A DNA stretch of 54,848 bases from JBEKHI01 sp050012355 (GTDB lineage Bacteria; Actinomycetota; Actinomycetes; Streptosporangiales; Streptosporangiaceae), in assembly GCA_050012355.1 (NCBI GenBank), contig JBEKHI010000005.1:1-54848 (forward strand). Reading direction: 5' to 3'. Under the pieces are notes generated by a model that was not told the DNA's origin, ran no database searches, and was given only the letters and a program-made list of their open reading frames with translations. Both the position numbers and the translations under genes were made by a program. Positions 37,466 through 46,024 of this stretch are shown here, piece after piece (position 1 is the stretch's first letter; each line of letters begins with the position of its first letter).

Positions 37466-38652
37466 CGCGTCCTCCCTAACCCCTCGACCAGCCTGAGCGT
37501 ACCGTCGGCCTGGACGCCGTCCGACTCAGCGGCCCCCGGCTCGATCGCGGCCGGCGCGGCCGGCAGCCGGATCTCGAACTCGCTGCCCTGGCCGACGGCC
37601 GAGCGCACCCGGACATCGCCGCCATGCGCGCGGGCGACCGCCCGGACCAGGGCGAGCCCGAGCCCGGTGCCGCGCGCCTTGCTGTCGCCGGTCCTGAACC
37701 GCTCGAAGATCGCATGTACCTGATCCGGCGGGATCCCGCTCCCGGAGTCGGCCACGATCACCCGGACCTGCCGGTTCTGCCAGCCACGGAGCACCGAGAG
37801 CTTGATCACGTCGTCGTCAGCGGTGTGCCGAACGGCGTTCTCCAGCAGCGCGTCCATGGCCAGCCCGAGTCGCTCGGTGTCGGCGAGGACGGTGACCTGG
37901 TCCAGCCTGCCGATCTGCCAGCGCCGCTCGGCGGTGGGCCGCCACCGGCGGGTGATGTCCATGGTGAGCAGGTCGAGCGCGACCGGTTCCATCCGGAGGA
38001 ACTCCGGGTCCTCGGCGGCGGCGATCACCAGCAGCCGATCTGAGATCCGGCGCAGCCGGTCGAGTTCGCCGAGCAGCACCTGGATATCCTCGCCGGCTTG
38101 GTACCCGGTGATGCCGCCCGCCAGCAACTCGGCGTGCCCGAGCGCGATCGTGATCGGTGTCCTCAGCTGGTGCGAGGCATCCTGCAGGAACCGGCGCTGG
38201 TTGGCGAGCAGCCGCACGTTCTCCTCGCTCACCAGGTGATACTCGTGCTCGGCGGCCATCTTGCGGCGGGCGTGCCAGACCATCGCGACGAACAACGCCG
38301 CCATCAGCGGTACCTGGGTCAGTTGCTGCAAGGGTTCCGTGCCCCGGTACACGTCCAGCCCGATACCGACTGCCGTGGCAACTACCACCACCATGAGCAA
38401 AACGGCGGTTGGCCGGGCCGACCAGGTACGGAACCCGTACAGCAGGGTGAAGCTGATCCAGATGAAGTAGAACGGGATCGTCTCCCAGTGACAGAAGATC
38501 AGGATCGCGATCAGGTTCACCGCGGAGAACGCGCCCCACGCGATGTCAAGCAGCAGCGGAGAGTACGGCCATCTCAGCCGCAACAGCCGGTACGCCGTGA
38601 TCCGGATCGCGGACGCGACCCGGTCACCGCGCGGCCAGCATGTACCCTTCAC
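37462..38652 (-). CDS. Sensor histidine kinase of an OmpR-type two-component system
   Basis: About 396 residues. Five or six TM helices fill the N-terminal part (about 15-145), with no large external domain. The H-box is DASHQLRTPITIALGHAELL, the N-box LLENAVRHT, then DSGSGIPPDQ and GTGLGLALVRAVARAHGG. The GTG at 38652 overlaps the response-regulator stop by 29 nt; I see no later good start before the conserved membrane part. The longer frame back to 38712 lies inside the regulator gene and looks like shadow. The signal is unknown. Confidence 0.88.
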   Translation of the reverse strand: MKGTCWPRGDRVASAIRITAYRLLRLRWPYSPLLLDIAWGAFSAVNLIAILIFCHWETIPFYFIWISFTLLYGFRTWSARPTAVLLMVVVVATAVGIGLDVYRGTEPLQQLTQVPLMAALFVAMVWHARRKMAAEHEYHLVSEENVRLLANQRRFLQDASHQLRTPITIALGHAELLAGGITGYQAGEDIQVLLGELDRLRRISDRLLVIAAAEDPEFLRMEPVALDLLTMDITRRWRPTAERRWQIGRLDQVTVLADTERLGLAMDALLENAVRHTADDDVIKLSVLRGWQNRQVRVIVADSGSGIPPDQVHAIFERFRTGDSKARGTGLGLALVRAVARAHGGDVRVRSAVGQGSEFEIRLPAAPAAIEPGAAESDGVQADGTLRLVEGLGRTR

Positions 38653-39367
38653 CGCGGACCGTCTTGATGAGGTCAAAGCCAAGCTTCGAACGCAGTCGGC
38701 GGACGCAGACATCCACGACGTTGGATCCTGGATCGAAGTCGTATCCCCAGACGGTGGCGAGCAGCCTGCCCTTGGTCACCGAGCGCCCCGCGTGGTCGGC
38801 CAGCTCGCGCAGCAGCATGAACTCCAGCCTGGTCAGCGGGACGGGTCCGGATCCGGCGTCGGCGGTGAGATGGACGGTATCCAGGGTGACTGCCCCGGCC
38901 CGGATGACCTCACCATGCGGCGGCGGAACACCCGCGGGCTCACCCCGCGACTCGTGCCGCAGCCGTACCCGGATCCTGGCCAGCAGTTCCGCCAGCGAGA
39001 ACGGTTTGGTCAGGTAATCGAGGGCGCCCTGTTCCAGGCAGTCCACCTTGGTGGCCACGTCGGCGACGCAGGACAGCACCATGACGACCTGGCCCGGTTG
39101 GGCCGCCAGCAGCGACCCGAGCACCTCTCGGCCGTTCGTTTCCGGCATGACCAGGTCGAGGATGATCAAGTCGAATCGGGTAGTGGCTGCCTGGAGGACC
39201 GCCTCGGTGCCCGTTCCGGCGAAGTCGGCCTGGTAGCCGGCCGCCGTCAGCGCGCGACCGATGAACGAGCGGATCTTGGGCTCGTCGTCCACGATGAGAA
39301 TGTGGCCAAGCGTCTTAGCGGGCGCGGCTGCCGCCGTACCTCCCGCCACCTCTAGCTGCGCGGTCAT
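38624..39367 (-). CDS. OmpR/PhoB-family response regulator
   Basis: 247 residues. The receiver domain begins after an Ala-rich 20-residue leader (GHILIVDDEPKIRSFIGRAL), with phospho-Asp about 71 (LIILDLVMPE) and TKPF Lys. The winged helix contains PLTRLEFMLLRELADHAGRS and ends VRGEGYMLAAR. It is followed by its overlapping kinase gene and a thioredoxin. The 226-nt upstream gap (39368-39593) holds an imperfect hairpin at 39406-39449 and an AT-richer stretch near 39465-39560 that should carry the promoter. Confidence 0.9.
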   Translation of the reverse strand: MTAQLEVAGGTAAAAPAKTLGHILIVDDEPKIRSFIGRALTAAGYQADFAGTGTEAVLQAATTRFDLIILDLVMPETNGREVLGSLLAAQPGQVVMVLSCVADVATKVDCLEQGALDYLTKPFSLAELLARIRVRLRHESRGEPAGVPPPHGEVIRAGAVTLDTVHLTADAGSGPVPLTRLEFMLLRELADHAGRSVTKGRLLATVWGYDFDPGSNVVDVCVRRLRSKLGFDLIKTVRGEGYMLAAR

Positions 39368-39405
39368 CGTGTTCTCGGCCTCCGGCAGTTACTCGTAACC
39401 CGCCT

Positions 39406-39449
39406 GCCTCTCCCGCTAGCGCTGCCCGCTCCAGCGAGTGGCGAGAGGC
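39406..39449. other. Imperfect hairpin upstream of the two-component operon
   Basis: GCCTCTC and GAGAGGC form the outer stem, with partially paired CGCT/AGCG inside. It lies 39-82 nt upstream of the response-regulator start. It could be a leader structure of that operon or the terminator of the unknown gene at 39594. Confidence 0.4.
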
Positions 39450-39593
39450 ACCTGAACCGGTTCTTAGTTATTACCGAATGTTGTACGTCGCCTTGGGAAC
39501 GGTCAACCGTCGTTATGGCGACTAGATCTTTTGTTACGTCGTTGTCACACAATCGTTTGCAGAGCTTGCTCCAGCATGATAGGCCTCGTCGGC

Positions 39594-40214
39594 TCAGCCG
39601 GGTAGCGGTGGGGGCGCGACGTTCGCCGAGAGCGCTTTGCTGGCCGCGGTGAAGTACCGGTCGATCACCGAACGCTCGGCGTCGAGCGCACGCTGGTCCG
39701 ACCGCAGCCGCGCGTTGTCCGCGGCGATCGCCGCCGCGCCACGAGCGGTCATCAGCGCCCCGGCATCGGCCTGCACCCGCTGGGCGAGCGGAAACGCCCA
39801 GGTCACCATGTCCTGGACCGCGGTGTCGAGGTGGAACGAGGCGAGCGACGACGGGGCCTGATACTGCGTCAGGTCGTCCATCTGCATGTTGTTCGCGGGC
39901 GAGCAGTTCGCCGCCGCGGTCGACGCGATGTTGACACCGGTGGCGGTGTCGGTGCTCGCGCCGTCCTGCAGTTGACGCAGCGCGGTCATCGTGTCGTTGA
40001 TGCCCCCGGCGCAGGACTCGATGTCCGTCGTGAGGTCCTGGACCATGGATCTGAGGTCGGCGGCGCGCTGCGCGGTCGACGGGTGCGTCGTCCACGAGGC
40101 AGCCACCAGTCCGGCCACCAGTACGGCCGCTCCCGCCAGCATCCACTTGGGGGTGCGCAGCACTGGCCATCCGGTGCGGCTCGCCGGAACCGGGCTCTTG
40201 GTCTGCACGCTCAT
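39594..40214 (-). CDS. Membrane-anchored extracytoplasmic protein, unknown function
   Basis: A 206-residue protein with a short cytoplasmic N-terminus, one TM helix near 26-45 (WMLAGAAVLVAGLVAASW) and a mostly helical exterior part with two Cys (SCAGGIN and NCSPANN) and a C-terminal helix-rich region ending PPPLPG. ATG 40214 is chosen because the TM follows soon after; ATG 40265 and further starts upstream are possible. No family recognised. It is divergent from the oxidase operon, with 193 nt in between. Confidence 0.65.
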   Translation of the reverse strand: MSVQTKSPVPASRTGWPVLRTPKWMLAGAAVLVAGLVAASWTTHPSTAQRAADLRSMVQDLTTDIESCAGGINDTMTALRQLQDGASTDTATGVNIASTAAANCSPANNMQMDDLTQYQAPSSLASFHLDTAVQDMVTWAFPLAQRVQADAGALMTARGAAAIAADNARLRSDQRALDAERSVIDRYFTAASKALSANVAPPPLPG

Positions 40215-40407
40215 TCCGTCACCATACGGGCAGAAATCGGGCGTGGGGAGTCCCAGGGCCCTCATGACAATTTCGTCATTCGCGGGGCTTTGTATTGCTT
40301 TGGGGTGGGTGTGATCAGAAGATCGTGCGCATAGAGGGACAGTACCGGGCGCACCGCCGGACGGATGCGTGCGAATCACGAAGCTGTGAGAAGTGAGGTG
40401 GTGACCG

Positions 40408-41133
40408 GTGTCCGTGCCGGCCCGGGCGGCAGCCCTGCTAGTTGCCGTCGCCGCGGTGATCGGGCTCGGGGTCTTCGTCGCCTTGTACTACATAGGCGGC
40501 GCGAGTTCCCTTCCGACCGTTCATTTCACCGCCTCCGGCGGGGTGACGAACGTGGTGCTGCAGGAGGATCCGCAAAACAACTCAAGCAGCAAGCCTGACT
40601 GGGTGAGTTATTACGTTCAAGATCCCGTGACGAAGGACTGGGTGCACACCACGCTGTTCTCGGTCCCGGCGAATTCGCTGATCCATGTCACGATTTACGG
40701 CTACGACGGTTGCACCCCGCTACGCAACAATTATTGGAGTCAGGTGCAGGGCACGATCGGCGACACCGTGACCGTGTCGCAGTTCGACCAAAAGGGGAAG
40801 GAGTACGTGACCGATGACACCACGTCGACGATCAACTCCTGGTCGGACTGCAACGTGGGGCATACCTTCGCGATCCCCACGCTCGGCGTCTACGTTCCGG
40901 TCGCCTCACCCAACGCGAATCTGTCCGCCAACAACCTGTGCAGTTCTTCGCCATGCACGACGAGTGGCAACCCGTACTCGCTTGAGACATTCAGCTTCAG
41001 GAGCCCCGCGACGGGCGGCCAGTACCGCTGGCAGTGCTTGATCCCGTGCGGTGGCGGCTTCCTCGACGGCAACAACGGCCCCATGGCGACGCTCGGCTAC
41101 ATGATGGGTGAGATGGACGTGGTGTCCTCATGA
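40408..41133 (+). CDS. Membrane-anchored cupredoxin-like protein with a C-x3-C motif
   Basis: 241 residues: a signal anchor (LLVAVAAVIGLGVFVALYYI) and a beta-rich exterior domain. The copper-site candidates are His 152 (NVGHTFAIPTLGVYVP), Cys 210 and Cys 214 (WQCLIPCGGGF) and Met 226/232/233. C-x3-C-G mimics the CuA site of oxidase subunit II, but the His and Met of CxExCGxxHxxM are missing. It overlaps the subunit II gene by 4 nt, so it belongs to the oxidase operon. It may be an electron donor or an assembly factor; neither is proven. Confidence 0.72.
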   Translation: MSVPARAAALLVAVAAVIGLGVFVALYYIGGASSLPTVHFTASGGVTNVVLQEDPQNNSSSKPDWVSYYVQDPVTKDWVHTTLFSVPANSLIHVTIYGYDGCTPLRNNYWSQVQGTIGDTVTVSQFDQKGKEYVTDDTTSTINSWSDCNVGHTFAIPTLGVYVPVASPNANLSANNLCSSSPCTTSGNPYSLETFSFRSPATGGQYRWQCLIPCGGGFLDGNNGPMATLGYMMGEMDVVSS

Positions 41134-42104
41134 GCGAGACGACCGAGACCACCGAGACTCCATCGTCAGGGGATGCCCGGCACGGCTGGCGGATGTTCGC
41201 CGTCTGGCTCGTCCTGTCGCTGGCCGCCGACCTGCTTATCTGGTTCCTGCTGAAACCGCACATACCGCCGGGCGACATGTCGGACGCCGCCCGCGGCGAG
41301 CAGTTCGATATCGCGGTGCTATCGGTCAGCGGCGCGCCCGTGCTGATCGCGGTGCTCGTGTACTTCGTGTACGCCATCACTACCTGGCGCTCGCGCGGTG
41401 ACTCTGGTGACGGAGCGCCGATCTACGGAAACACCAAGGTGGCGAGCATCTGGATCATCGGCACCTCGATGATCGTGCTGTGGGCCTTCGCGTTCGGCGT
41501 CTTCCAGATGTCGAGCCCATCGGGCGCTGACGCCCAGGGCCCGTCACCGATCTGGAACCTGACCGGCAAGACGGGCAGCACCTGGACCCCGGGCGCCGGG
41601 GACCTGTTGCAGGTTCAGGTCATCGGCCAGCAGTGGACGTGGACGTTCCGTTACCCGCAATACGGCGGGATGGAGTCGACGGTGCTGTACCTGCCCATCG
41701 ACACGCCCGTCGAATTCCACGTCACGTCGCTGGATGTGATCCACGGCTTCTGGGCCTACCAGCTCGGCGTGAAGGTGGACGCCAACCCCGAAGTGGACGA
41801 TATCGCCTACGTGACCCCGGAGCAGCTCGGCTCGTTCCGCGTCGAGTGCAGCGAGCTGTGCGGCATCTGGCACGGCGCCATGTTCACCAGCGGGCACGTG
41901 GTCTCCCCGACGCAGTTCGACTCGTGGGCGTCCGGCGTCCAGCAGAAGGAGGCCAGCGACGGCGTGCTGGCGGCGCTGCCCGCGTACTCGCTCACCTACG
42001 ACCCGACGGTGATACCGCAGCTCGGCAAGAACATAGTCAAGATCGACGGCATCACCGGCGCGAATGGCTCCTACTACCCGTCCACTGACCCGGTCTCACC
42101 GTGA
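41130..42104 (+). CDS. ctaC: Cytochrome c oxidase subunit II
   Basis: 324 residues with two or three N-terminal TM helices (22-41, 62-84, 106-126) and an exterior CuA domain. The full CuA motif CSELCGIWHGAM is present (Cys 240, Cys 244, His 248, Met 251), with His 205 in VIHGFWAY and QQWTWTFRYP as the electron-entry aromatic strand. No heme-binding CxxCH is seen, so electrons must come from a separate donor. The start ATG overlaps the preceding cupredoxin stop. Confidence 0.95.
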   Translation: MSETTETTETPSSGDARHGWRMFAVWLVLSLAADLLIWFLLKPHIPPGDMSDAARGEQFDIAVLSVSGAPVLIAVLVYFVYAITTWRSRGDSGDGAPIYGNTKVASIWIIGTSMIVLWAFAFGVFQMSSPSGADAQGPSPIWNLTGKTGSTWTPGAGDLLQVQVIGQQWTWTFRYPQYGGMESTVLYLPIDTPVEFHVTSLDVIHGFWAYQLGVKVDANPEVDDIAYVTPEQLGSFRVECSELCGIWHGAMFTSGHVVSPTQFDSWASGVQQKEASDGVLAALPAYSLTYDPTVIPQLGKNIVKIDGITGANGSYYPSTDPVSP

Positions 42105-42122
42105 CGCCCGAGGAGTACGCAG

Positions 42123-44078
42123 ATGGCTGTTCAGACTGAGCCTGGCCGGGCTGAGCCGACCGGCCGTGGTCCCGACGCCCCGGCTAGCGGGCGGTCGTAC
42201 TGGATGCGTCCGGGAGTGCACACCGGCATCATCCTGGGAATCGGCGGATACCTGCTCGGCCACTGGCTAGGCAACGCGCTGTCCTACGGCTACCAGCAGA
42301 ACGCGCTGTCGGACTCGAACGACGTGCCGATCGTGCTCGGCTACGCCTTCGCCACGGTCGGGTGGCTGCTCGGCATCGGGGTGTTCAGCGATCTCGGCCG
42401 CCTGACCCGGGGCAAGATCATCCACCATGAGAACGGCGCTGCCGATCCCGGCCTGGTGAAGTACTTCAGGTTCACGCTTGACCACAAGGTCGTGGGCATC
42501 CAGTACCTGTTCGGCATGATCGTCTACTTCCTGACCGGCGGCCTGTTCGCGATGGCGATACGGACCGAACTGCTGTCGCCGACCTACCACCTGCTCGGGC
42601 CGGACCAGTACCTGATGGTCGTCGGCGAGCACGGCACCATGATGATGATGATGATGTCTTCGGTGGTGCTCGGCCCGTTCGGCCAGTACTTCGGGCCGCT
42701 GATGATCGGTTCCAAACGGGTGGCTTTCCCGCGCTTGGAGGCGCTCGGCTTCTGGCTGACGCCTATCGCGTACGTGATCCTGCTGTCGGGGATGGTCCTC
42801 GGCGGGTTCCCGACCGGCTGGACCGGTTATGAGCCGCTGGCGACCCAGGCGGGAAACGCGGAGGACGCCTACTTCTTCGCGTTCGGCCTGATGGCGATCT
42901 CGATGACGCTGGCGGGCTTCAACATGATCGTCACCATCATCAACTACCGCGCGCCCGGCATGCGGTGGTCCCGGCTGCCGATGTTCGTCTGGTCGATGTT
43001 CACCGTCTCGTTCCTCCAGGTGCTGGCGGCACCGGTGCTGGTCGGCGGCTTCTACATGGCCTTGATGGACCGCACGTTCCAGACCGCGTTCTTCACCAAC
43101 CAGCTCGGCGGATCCTCGTTCCTGTACGAGGACCTGTTCTGGTTCTTCGGCCATCCGGAGGTATACATCCTGGCGCTGCCTGGCTTCGGGGTGATCAGCG
43201 AGATCGTGGCGACATTCTGCCGAAAACCGCTGTTCGCCTACAAGGTGGCCGCGGCCGGGATGCTCGGCGTGGCGATCTTGTCCTTCTTCGTCTGGCAGCA
43301 TCACCTGTTCGACAGCGGGATAGATCCGGACATGCGGCCGCTGTTCATGCTCACCACCGAGCTGATCTCAATCCCGACCGGTTTTATCTTCTTGGTCGGC
43401 ATGGGAACCTTCTGGAAAGCGAAGATAACGTTCAGCATTCCGATGCTTTTCGCGCTGGCGTTTTACTTCAACTTCCTCATCGGTGGCCTTAGCGGTGTAT
43501 TCCTGTCCGACGTTCCGGCCGACACAACCGAGCACGGGTCGTTCTTCGTGATGGCGCACTTCCATTACACGATTGTGGGCGGGCTGATCTTCGCCTTCTT
43601 TGGCGGCTTGTATTACTGGCTGCCGAAGATGATGGGCATCAAGCTGAACGAGACGCTGGGCAAGATCCACTTCTGGACCATGTTCATCTTCTTCAACGCG
43701 ACGTTCCTGCCCTTGTTCGCGCTGGGGCTGGCGGGCATGCCGAGAAGAGTCTTCGAGTACGCGCGGAACCTGGAGACGCTCAACGACTGGGTGAGCATCG
43801 CCTCGTTCTGCCTGGGCGTCTCGATCCTGATCTTCGTGATCAACTTCGTGATGTCCACCCTGTTCTGGCGGGACCCCGCGCCCGCGAACCCGTGGCGGTC
43901 CCGGTCGCTTGAGTGGCAGATCCCGACGCCGGTGCCGCCGGAGAACTTCGCCCGGATCCCGGTGATCCTTTCCCGCTCCGACGACTACGGGAACCCAGAG
44001 GCCCTGCCGGTAGCGGACCTCAACCCGCCGGCGGGCGTGATCGCCGGGGCTTACGCACCCGCGACGGAGGGAACATGA
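42123..44078 (+). CDS. ctaD: Cytochrome c oxidase subunit I
   Basis: 651 residues, heme-copper oxidase catalytic subunit. Seen: DHKVVGIQYLFG, a VVGEHGTMMMMMM segment, WFFGHPEVYILALPGFG (CuB His and cross-linked Tyr), QHHLFDSG (CuB His pair) and MAHFHYTIVGG (heme His ligands). It has extra hydrophobic sequence at the N-terminus (YWMRPGVHTGIILGIGGYLL) absent from shorter family members. The start is 19 nt after ctaC with a GAGGAGT-type ribosome site region. Confidence 0.95.
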   Translation: MAVQTEPGRAEPTGRGPDAPASGRSYWMRPGVHTGIILGIGGYLLGHWLGNALSYGYQQNALSDSNDVPIVLGYAFATVGWLLGIGVFSDLGRLTRGKIIHHENGAADPGLVKYFRFTLDHKVVGIQYLFGMIVYFLTGGLFAMAIRTELLSPTYHLLGPDQYLMVVGEHGTMMMMMMSSVVLGPFGQYFGPLMIGSKRVAFPRLEALGFWLTPIAYVILLSGMVLGGFPTGWTGYEPLATQAGNAEDAYFFAFGLMAISMTLAGFNMIVTIINYRAPGMRWSRLPMFVWSMFTVSFLQVLAAPVLVGGFYMALMDRTFQTAFFTNQLGGSSFLYEDLFWFFGHPEVYILALPGFGVISEIVATFCRKPLFAYKVAAAGMLGVAILSFFVWQHHLFDSGIDPDMRPLFMLTTELISIPTGFIFLVGMGTFWKAKITFSIPMLFALAFYFNFLIGGLSGVFLSDVPADTTEHGSFFVMAHFHYTIVGGLIFAFFGGLYYWLPKMMGIKLNETLGKIHFWTMFIFFNATFLPLFALGLAGMPRRVFEYARNLETLNDWVSIASFCLGVSILIFVINFVMSTLFWRDPAPANPWRSRSLEWQIPTPVPPENFARIPVILSRSDDYGNPEALPVADLNPPAGVIAGAYAPATEGT

Positions 44079-44719
44079 CGTCGACACCCGAGCAACTCGC
44101 GGCCGAGGATGAGGGCTTCTACCACGAGTCAGCGCTGAACGCGACCTGGACCGGGGCGCGGCTGGCTATCGGCGGATTCACCTTCCTGTTCGGCTGCTTC
44201 GCCTTCGCCTACTTCTTCCTGCGCTCGGTGAACTCCGAGGGCCGCTGGAAGGGTGCTGGCTACGTGGCACCGCAACTGTGGATGGGCACCCTCATCATGG
44301 TGCTGGTCGTGGTCAGCGCCGCGCTGCACTACTTCGGCCTGCAGCGGATCAAGGCCGGGCACAAAGAGATCTGGGTGATCCTGGGCTGGGTCTCGCTGGC
44401 CCTCGGGCTGGGGGCGGTCGGGACGCAGATCTACCAGCTCACCGACTTGCCTTTCCCGCCCGGCAGTTCCGGCTACGCCAGCGTGTTCGTCGGCTTCTAC
44501 CCGGTCTTGCTGACGAGCCAGCTCGCCATCCTGCTATGGCTGGAGATGCTGCTCGTGCGGGCCAGGTCGATCCCGGCGATCTCGTTCGTTGAGCAGCCGC
44601 CGACGGTCGAGGAAACCTACGGGGTGCAGCGCTTCCAGGCGTCGCTGAGCGCGTTCTCCACCCTGTGGATCTACCTCGCGCTTATCTCGTTGCTGTTCTA
44701 CCTACTCTTCTACGCGTAG
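44075..44719 (+). CDS. ctaE: Cytochrome c oxidase subunit III
   Basis: 214 residues, five TM helices. Motifs include TWTGARLAIGGFTFLFGCFAF, RSVNSEGRWKG, LQRIKAGHKE and FVGFYPVLLTSQLAI. ATG 44075 overlaps the ctaD stop (ATGA) and has GGAGGG upstream. It is shorter than seven-helix subunit III, as in several actinobacterial oxidases. Confidence 0.88.
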   Translation: MTSTPEQLAAEDEGFYHESALNATWTGARLAIGGFTFLFGCFAFAYFFLRSVNSEGRWKGAGYVAPQLWMGTLIMVLVVVSAALHYFGLQRIKAGHKEIWVILGWVSLALGLGAVGTQIYQLTDLPFPPGSSGYASVFVGFYPVLLTSQLAILLWLEMLLVRARSIPAISFVEQPPTVEETYGVQRFQASLSAFSTLWIYLALISLLFYLLFYA

Positions 44720-44735
44720 TGAGAGGGGCTCTGTG

Positions 44736-44999
44736 ATGGACTCCAACATCAGCGCCTGGTCCACGGGCGGGGCCGTCTTTACCTTCGCCGCGCTGTACGT
44801 CCTGTTCATCGCGGTGGCCGCCGCGCTCTACATCGTTTACACCAGACCAAGTATCTCCGCCGGGCACCGCCCGGGCACCGCTAAGCGACCGGTCATCCAC
44901 ACCCCTCAGCCTGGCGTCCCGGCGCGCGGGCCCGACGCGCCTTCGACCGCCGAGGGCGCCGAGGGCGCGGCCGCTAGCCAGGACGAGGCGGCAGAGTGA
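44736..44999 (+). CDS. Small oxidase-associated membrane protein
   Basis: 87 residues with one N-terminal TM helix (AVFTFAALYVLFIAVAAALY) and an Ala/Pro/Glu-rich soluble tail. It lies 16 nt after ctaE and overlaps ctaB by 4 nt (GTGA). By position it could be a small structural subunit or assembly factor of the oxidase. GTG 44733 is an alternative start one codon upstream. No family recognised. Confidence 0.7.
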   Translation: MDSNISAWSTGGAVFTFAALYVLFIAVAAALYIVYTRPSISAGHRPGTAKRPVIHTPQPGVPARGPDAPSTAEGAEGAAASQDEAAE

Positions 45000-45910
45000 C
45001 CATTCAAGCCGCGGCCCCGCTGGTGACGGTTACCACTGGGCGGCGGTCGCCGCGGGTGATCGCCGGCGCGCTGGTCGCGCTGACCAAGCCGAGGATCATC
45101 GAGCTGCTGCTGGTGACCACGGTGCCGACGATGCTACTCGCCCAGCGCGGCCTGCCCTCGGCCCGCCTGGTCCTCGTCACGCTGATCGGCGGCACCCTAG
45201 CGGCCGGCAGCGCCAACACGATCAACTGCTACCTGGACCGCGACATCGACGCGGTGATGAAACGCACCAGGCGGCGGCCTATCGGGCGCGGGCTCATCAA
45301 GCCGTGGGAGGCCCTCGTCTGGGGCATCTTGCTCGGCATCGGTGCGACTCTTATGCTCGGGCTGCTCGCGAACTGGCTGGCCGCCGCCCTCGCCGACACC
45401 GCGATCCTGTTCTACGTCTTCGTCTACACGATGCTGCTGAAACGACGCAGCCCGTCCAACATCGTGATCGGCGGCGCGGCCGGCTGCTTCCCGGTCCTGG
45501 TCGGCTGGGCGGCGGTGCGCGGCACGGTAGCCGTGCCCGCCATCATCCTGTTCCTGGTGATTTTTCTCTGGACACCACCGCATTTCTGGGCGCTGGCGAT
45601 GAAGTTCCGCGGTGACTACGAGGCGGCGAACGTCCCGATGCTCCCGGTGGTGGCCTCGCCCGCCGTTGTCGCCAGGAAGATCCTCTGGTACTCGTACGCG
45701 ATGGTCGCGGCTACGCTCGCGCTGATACCGTACGCGGGCTGGATCTACGGTGCGGTCGCGATCGGGCTCGGCGGCTGGTTCCTCGCCGAGGCGTACCGGC
45801 TGCGCGGGGGTGCCGCCCCGATGCGGCTGTTCCACCTGTCGATCGGCTATCTGACCCTCTTGTTCGCCACGGTCGCCGTGACCGCATTGCTGCCCTGGGG
45901 TCGTTGGTAG
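44996..45910 (+). CDS. ctaB: Protoheme IX farnesyltransferase (heme O synthase)
   Basis: 304 residues, nine TM helices of the UbiA prenyltransferase fold. The two Asp-rich sites are NTINCYLDRDIDAVMKRTRR and the later WTPPHFWALAMKFRGDYEAA. It farnesylates heme B to heme O for the oxidase encoded just upstream; no ctaA heme A synthase is in the window. The start GTG overlaps the preceding gene stop. A hairpin follows at 45923-45957. Confidence 0.95.
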   Translation: MTIQAAAPLVTVTTGRRSPRVIAGALVALTKPRIIELLLVTTVPTMLLAQRGLPSARLVLVTLIGGTLAAGSANTINCYLDRDIDAVMKRTRRRPIGRGLIKPWEALVWGILLGIGATLMLGLLANWLAAALADTAILFYVFVYTMLLKRRSPSNIVIGGAAGCFPVLVGWAAVRGTVAVPAIILFLVIFLWTPPHFWALAMKFRGDYEAANVPMLPVVASPAVVARKILWYSYAMVAATLALIPYAGWIYGAVAIGLGGWFLAEAYRLRGGAAPMRLFHLSIGYLTLLFATVAVTALLPWGRW

Positions 45911-45922
45911 CGCGATCATAAT

Positions 45923-45957
45923 GGAAACCTGCCGTCGGCCGGCGACGGTACGTTTCC
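45923..45957 (+). terminator. Hairpin after the oxidase operon
   Basis: GGAAACCTGCCGTCG pairs with CGACGGTACGTTTCC with two mismatches around GCCGG, 12 nt after the ctaB stop. The flanks TAATGG and CCATAA extend the pairing. It is a rho-independent-like terminator without a U-run. Confidence 0.7.
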
Positions 45958-46024
45958 ACCATAACCGCTCGGCGGCGCGGCGCACGCTGCCCAACGGGAG
46001 TGCGACAAGCCGGGAGGAATCCCC

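Noticed and set aside
42267..43304. 345-codon minus-strand frame over ctaD
   Set aside because: Antisense shadow; ctaD motifs on the other strand are decisive.
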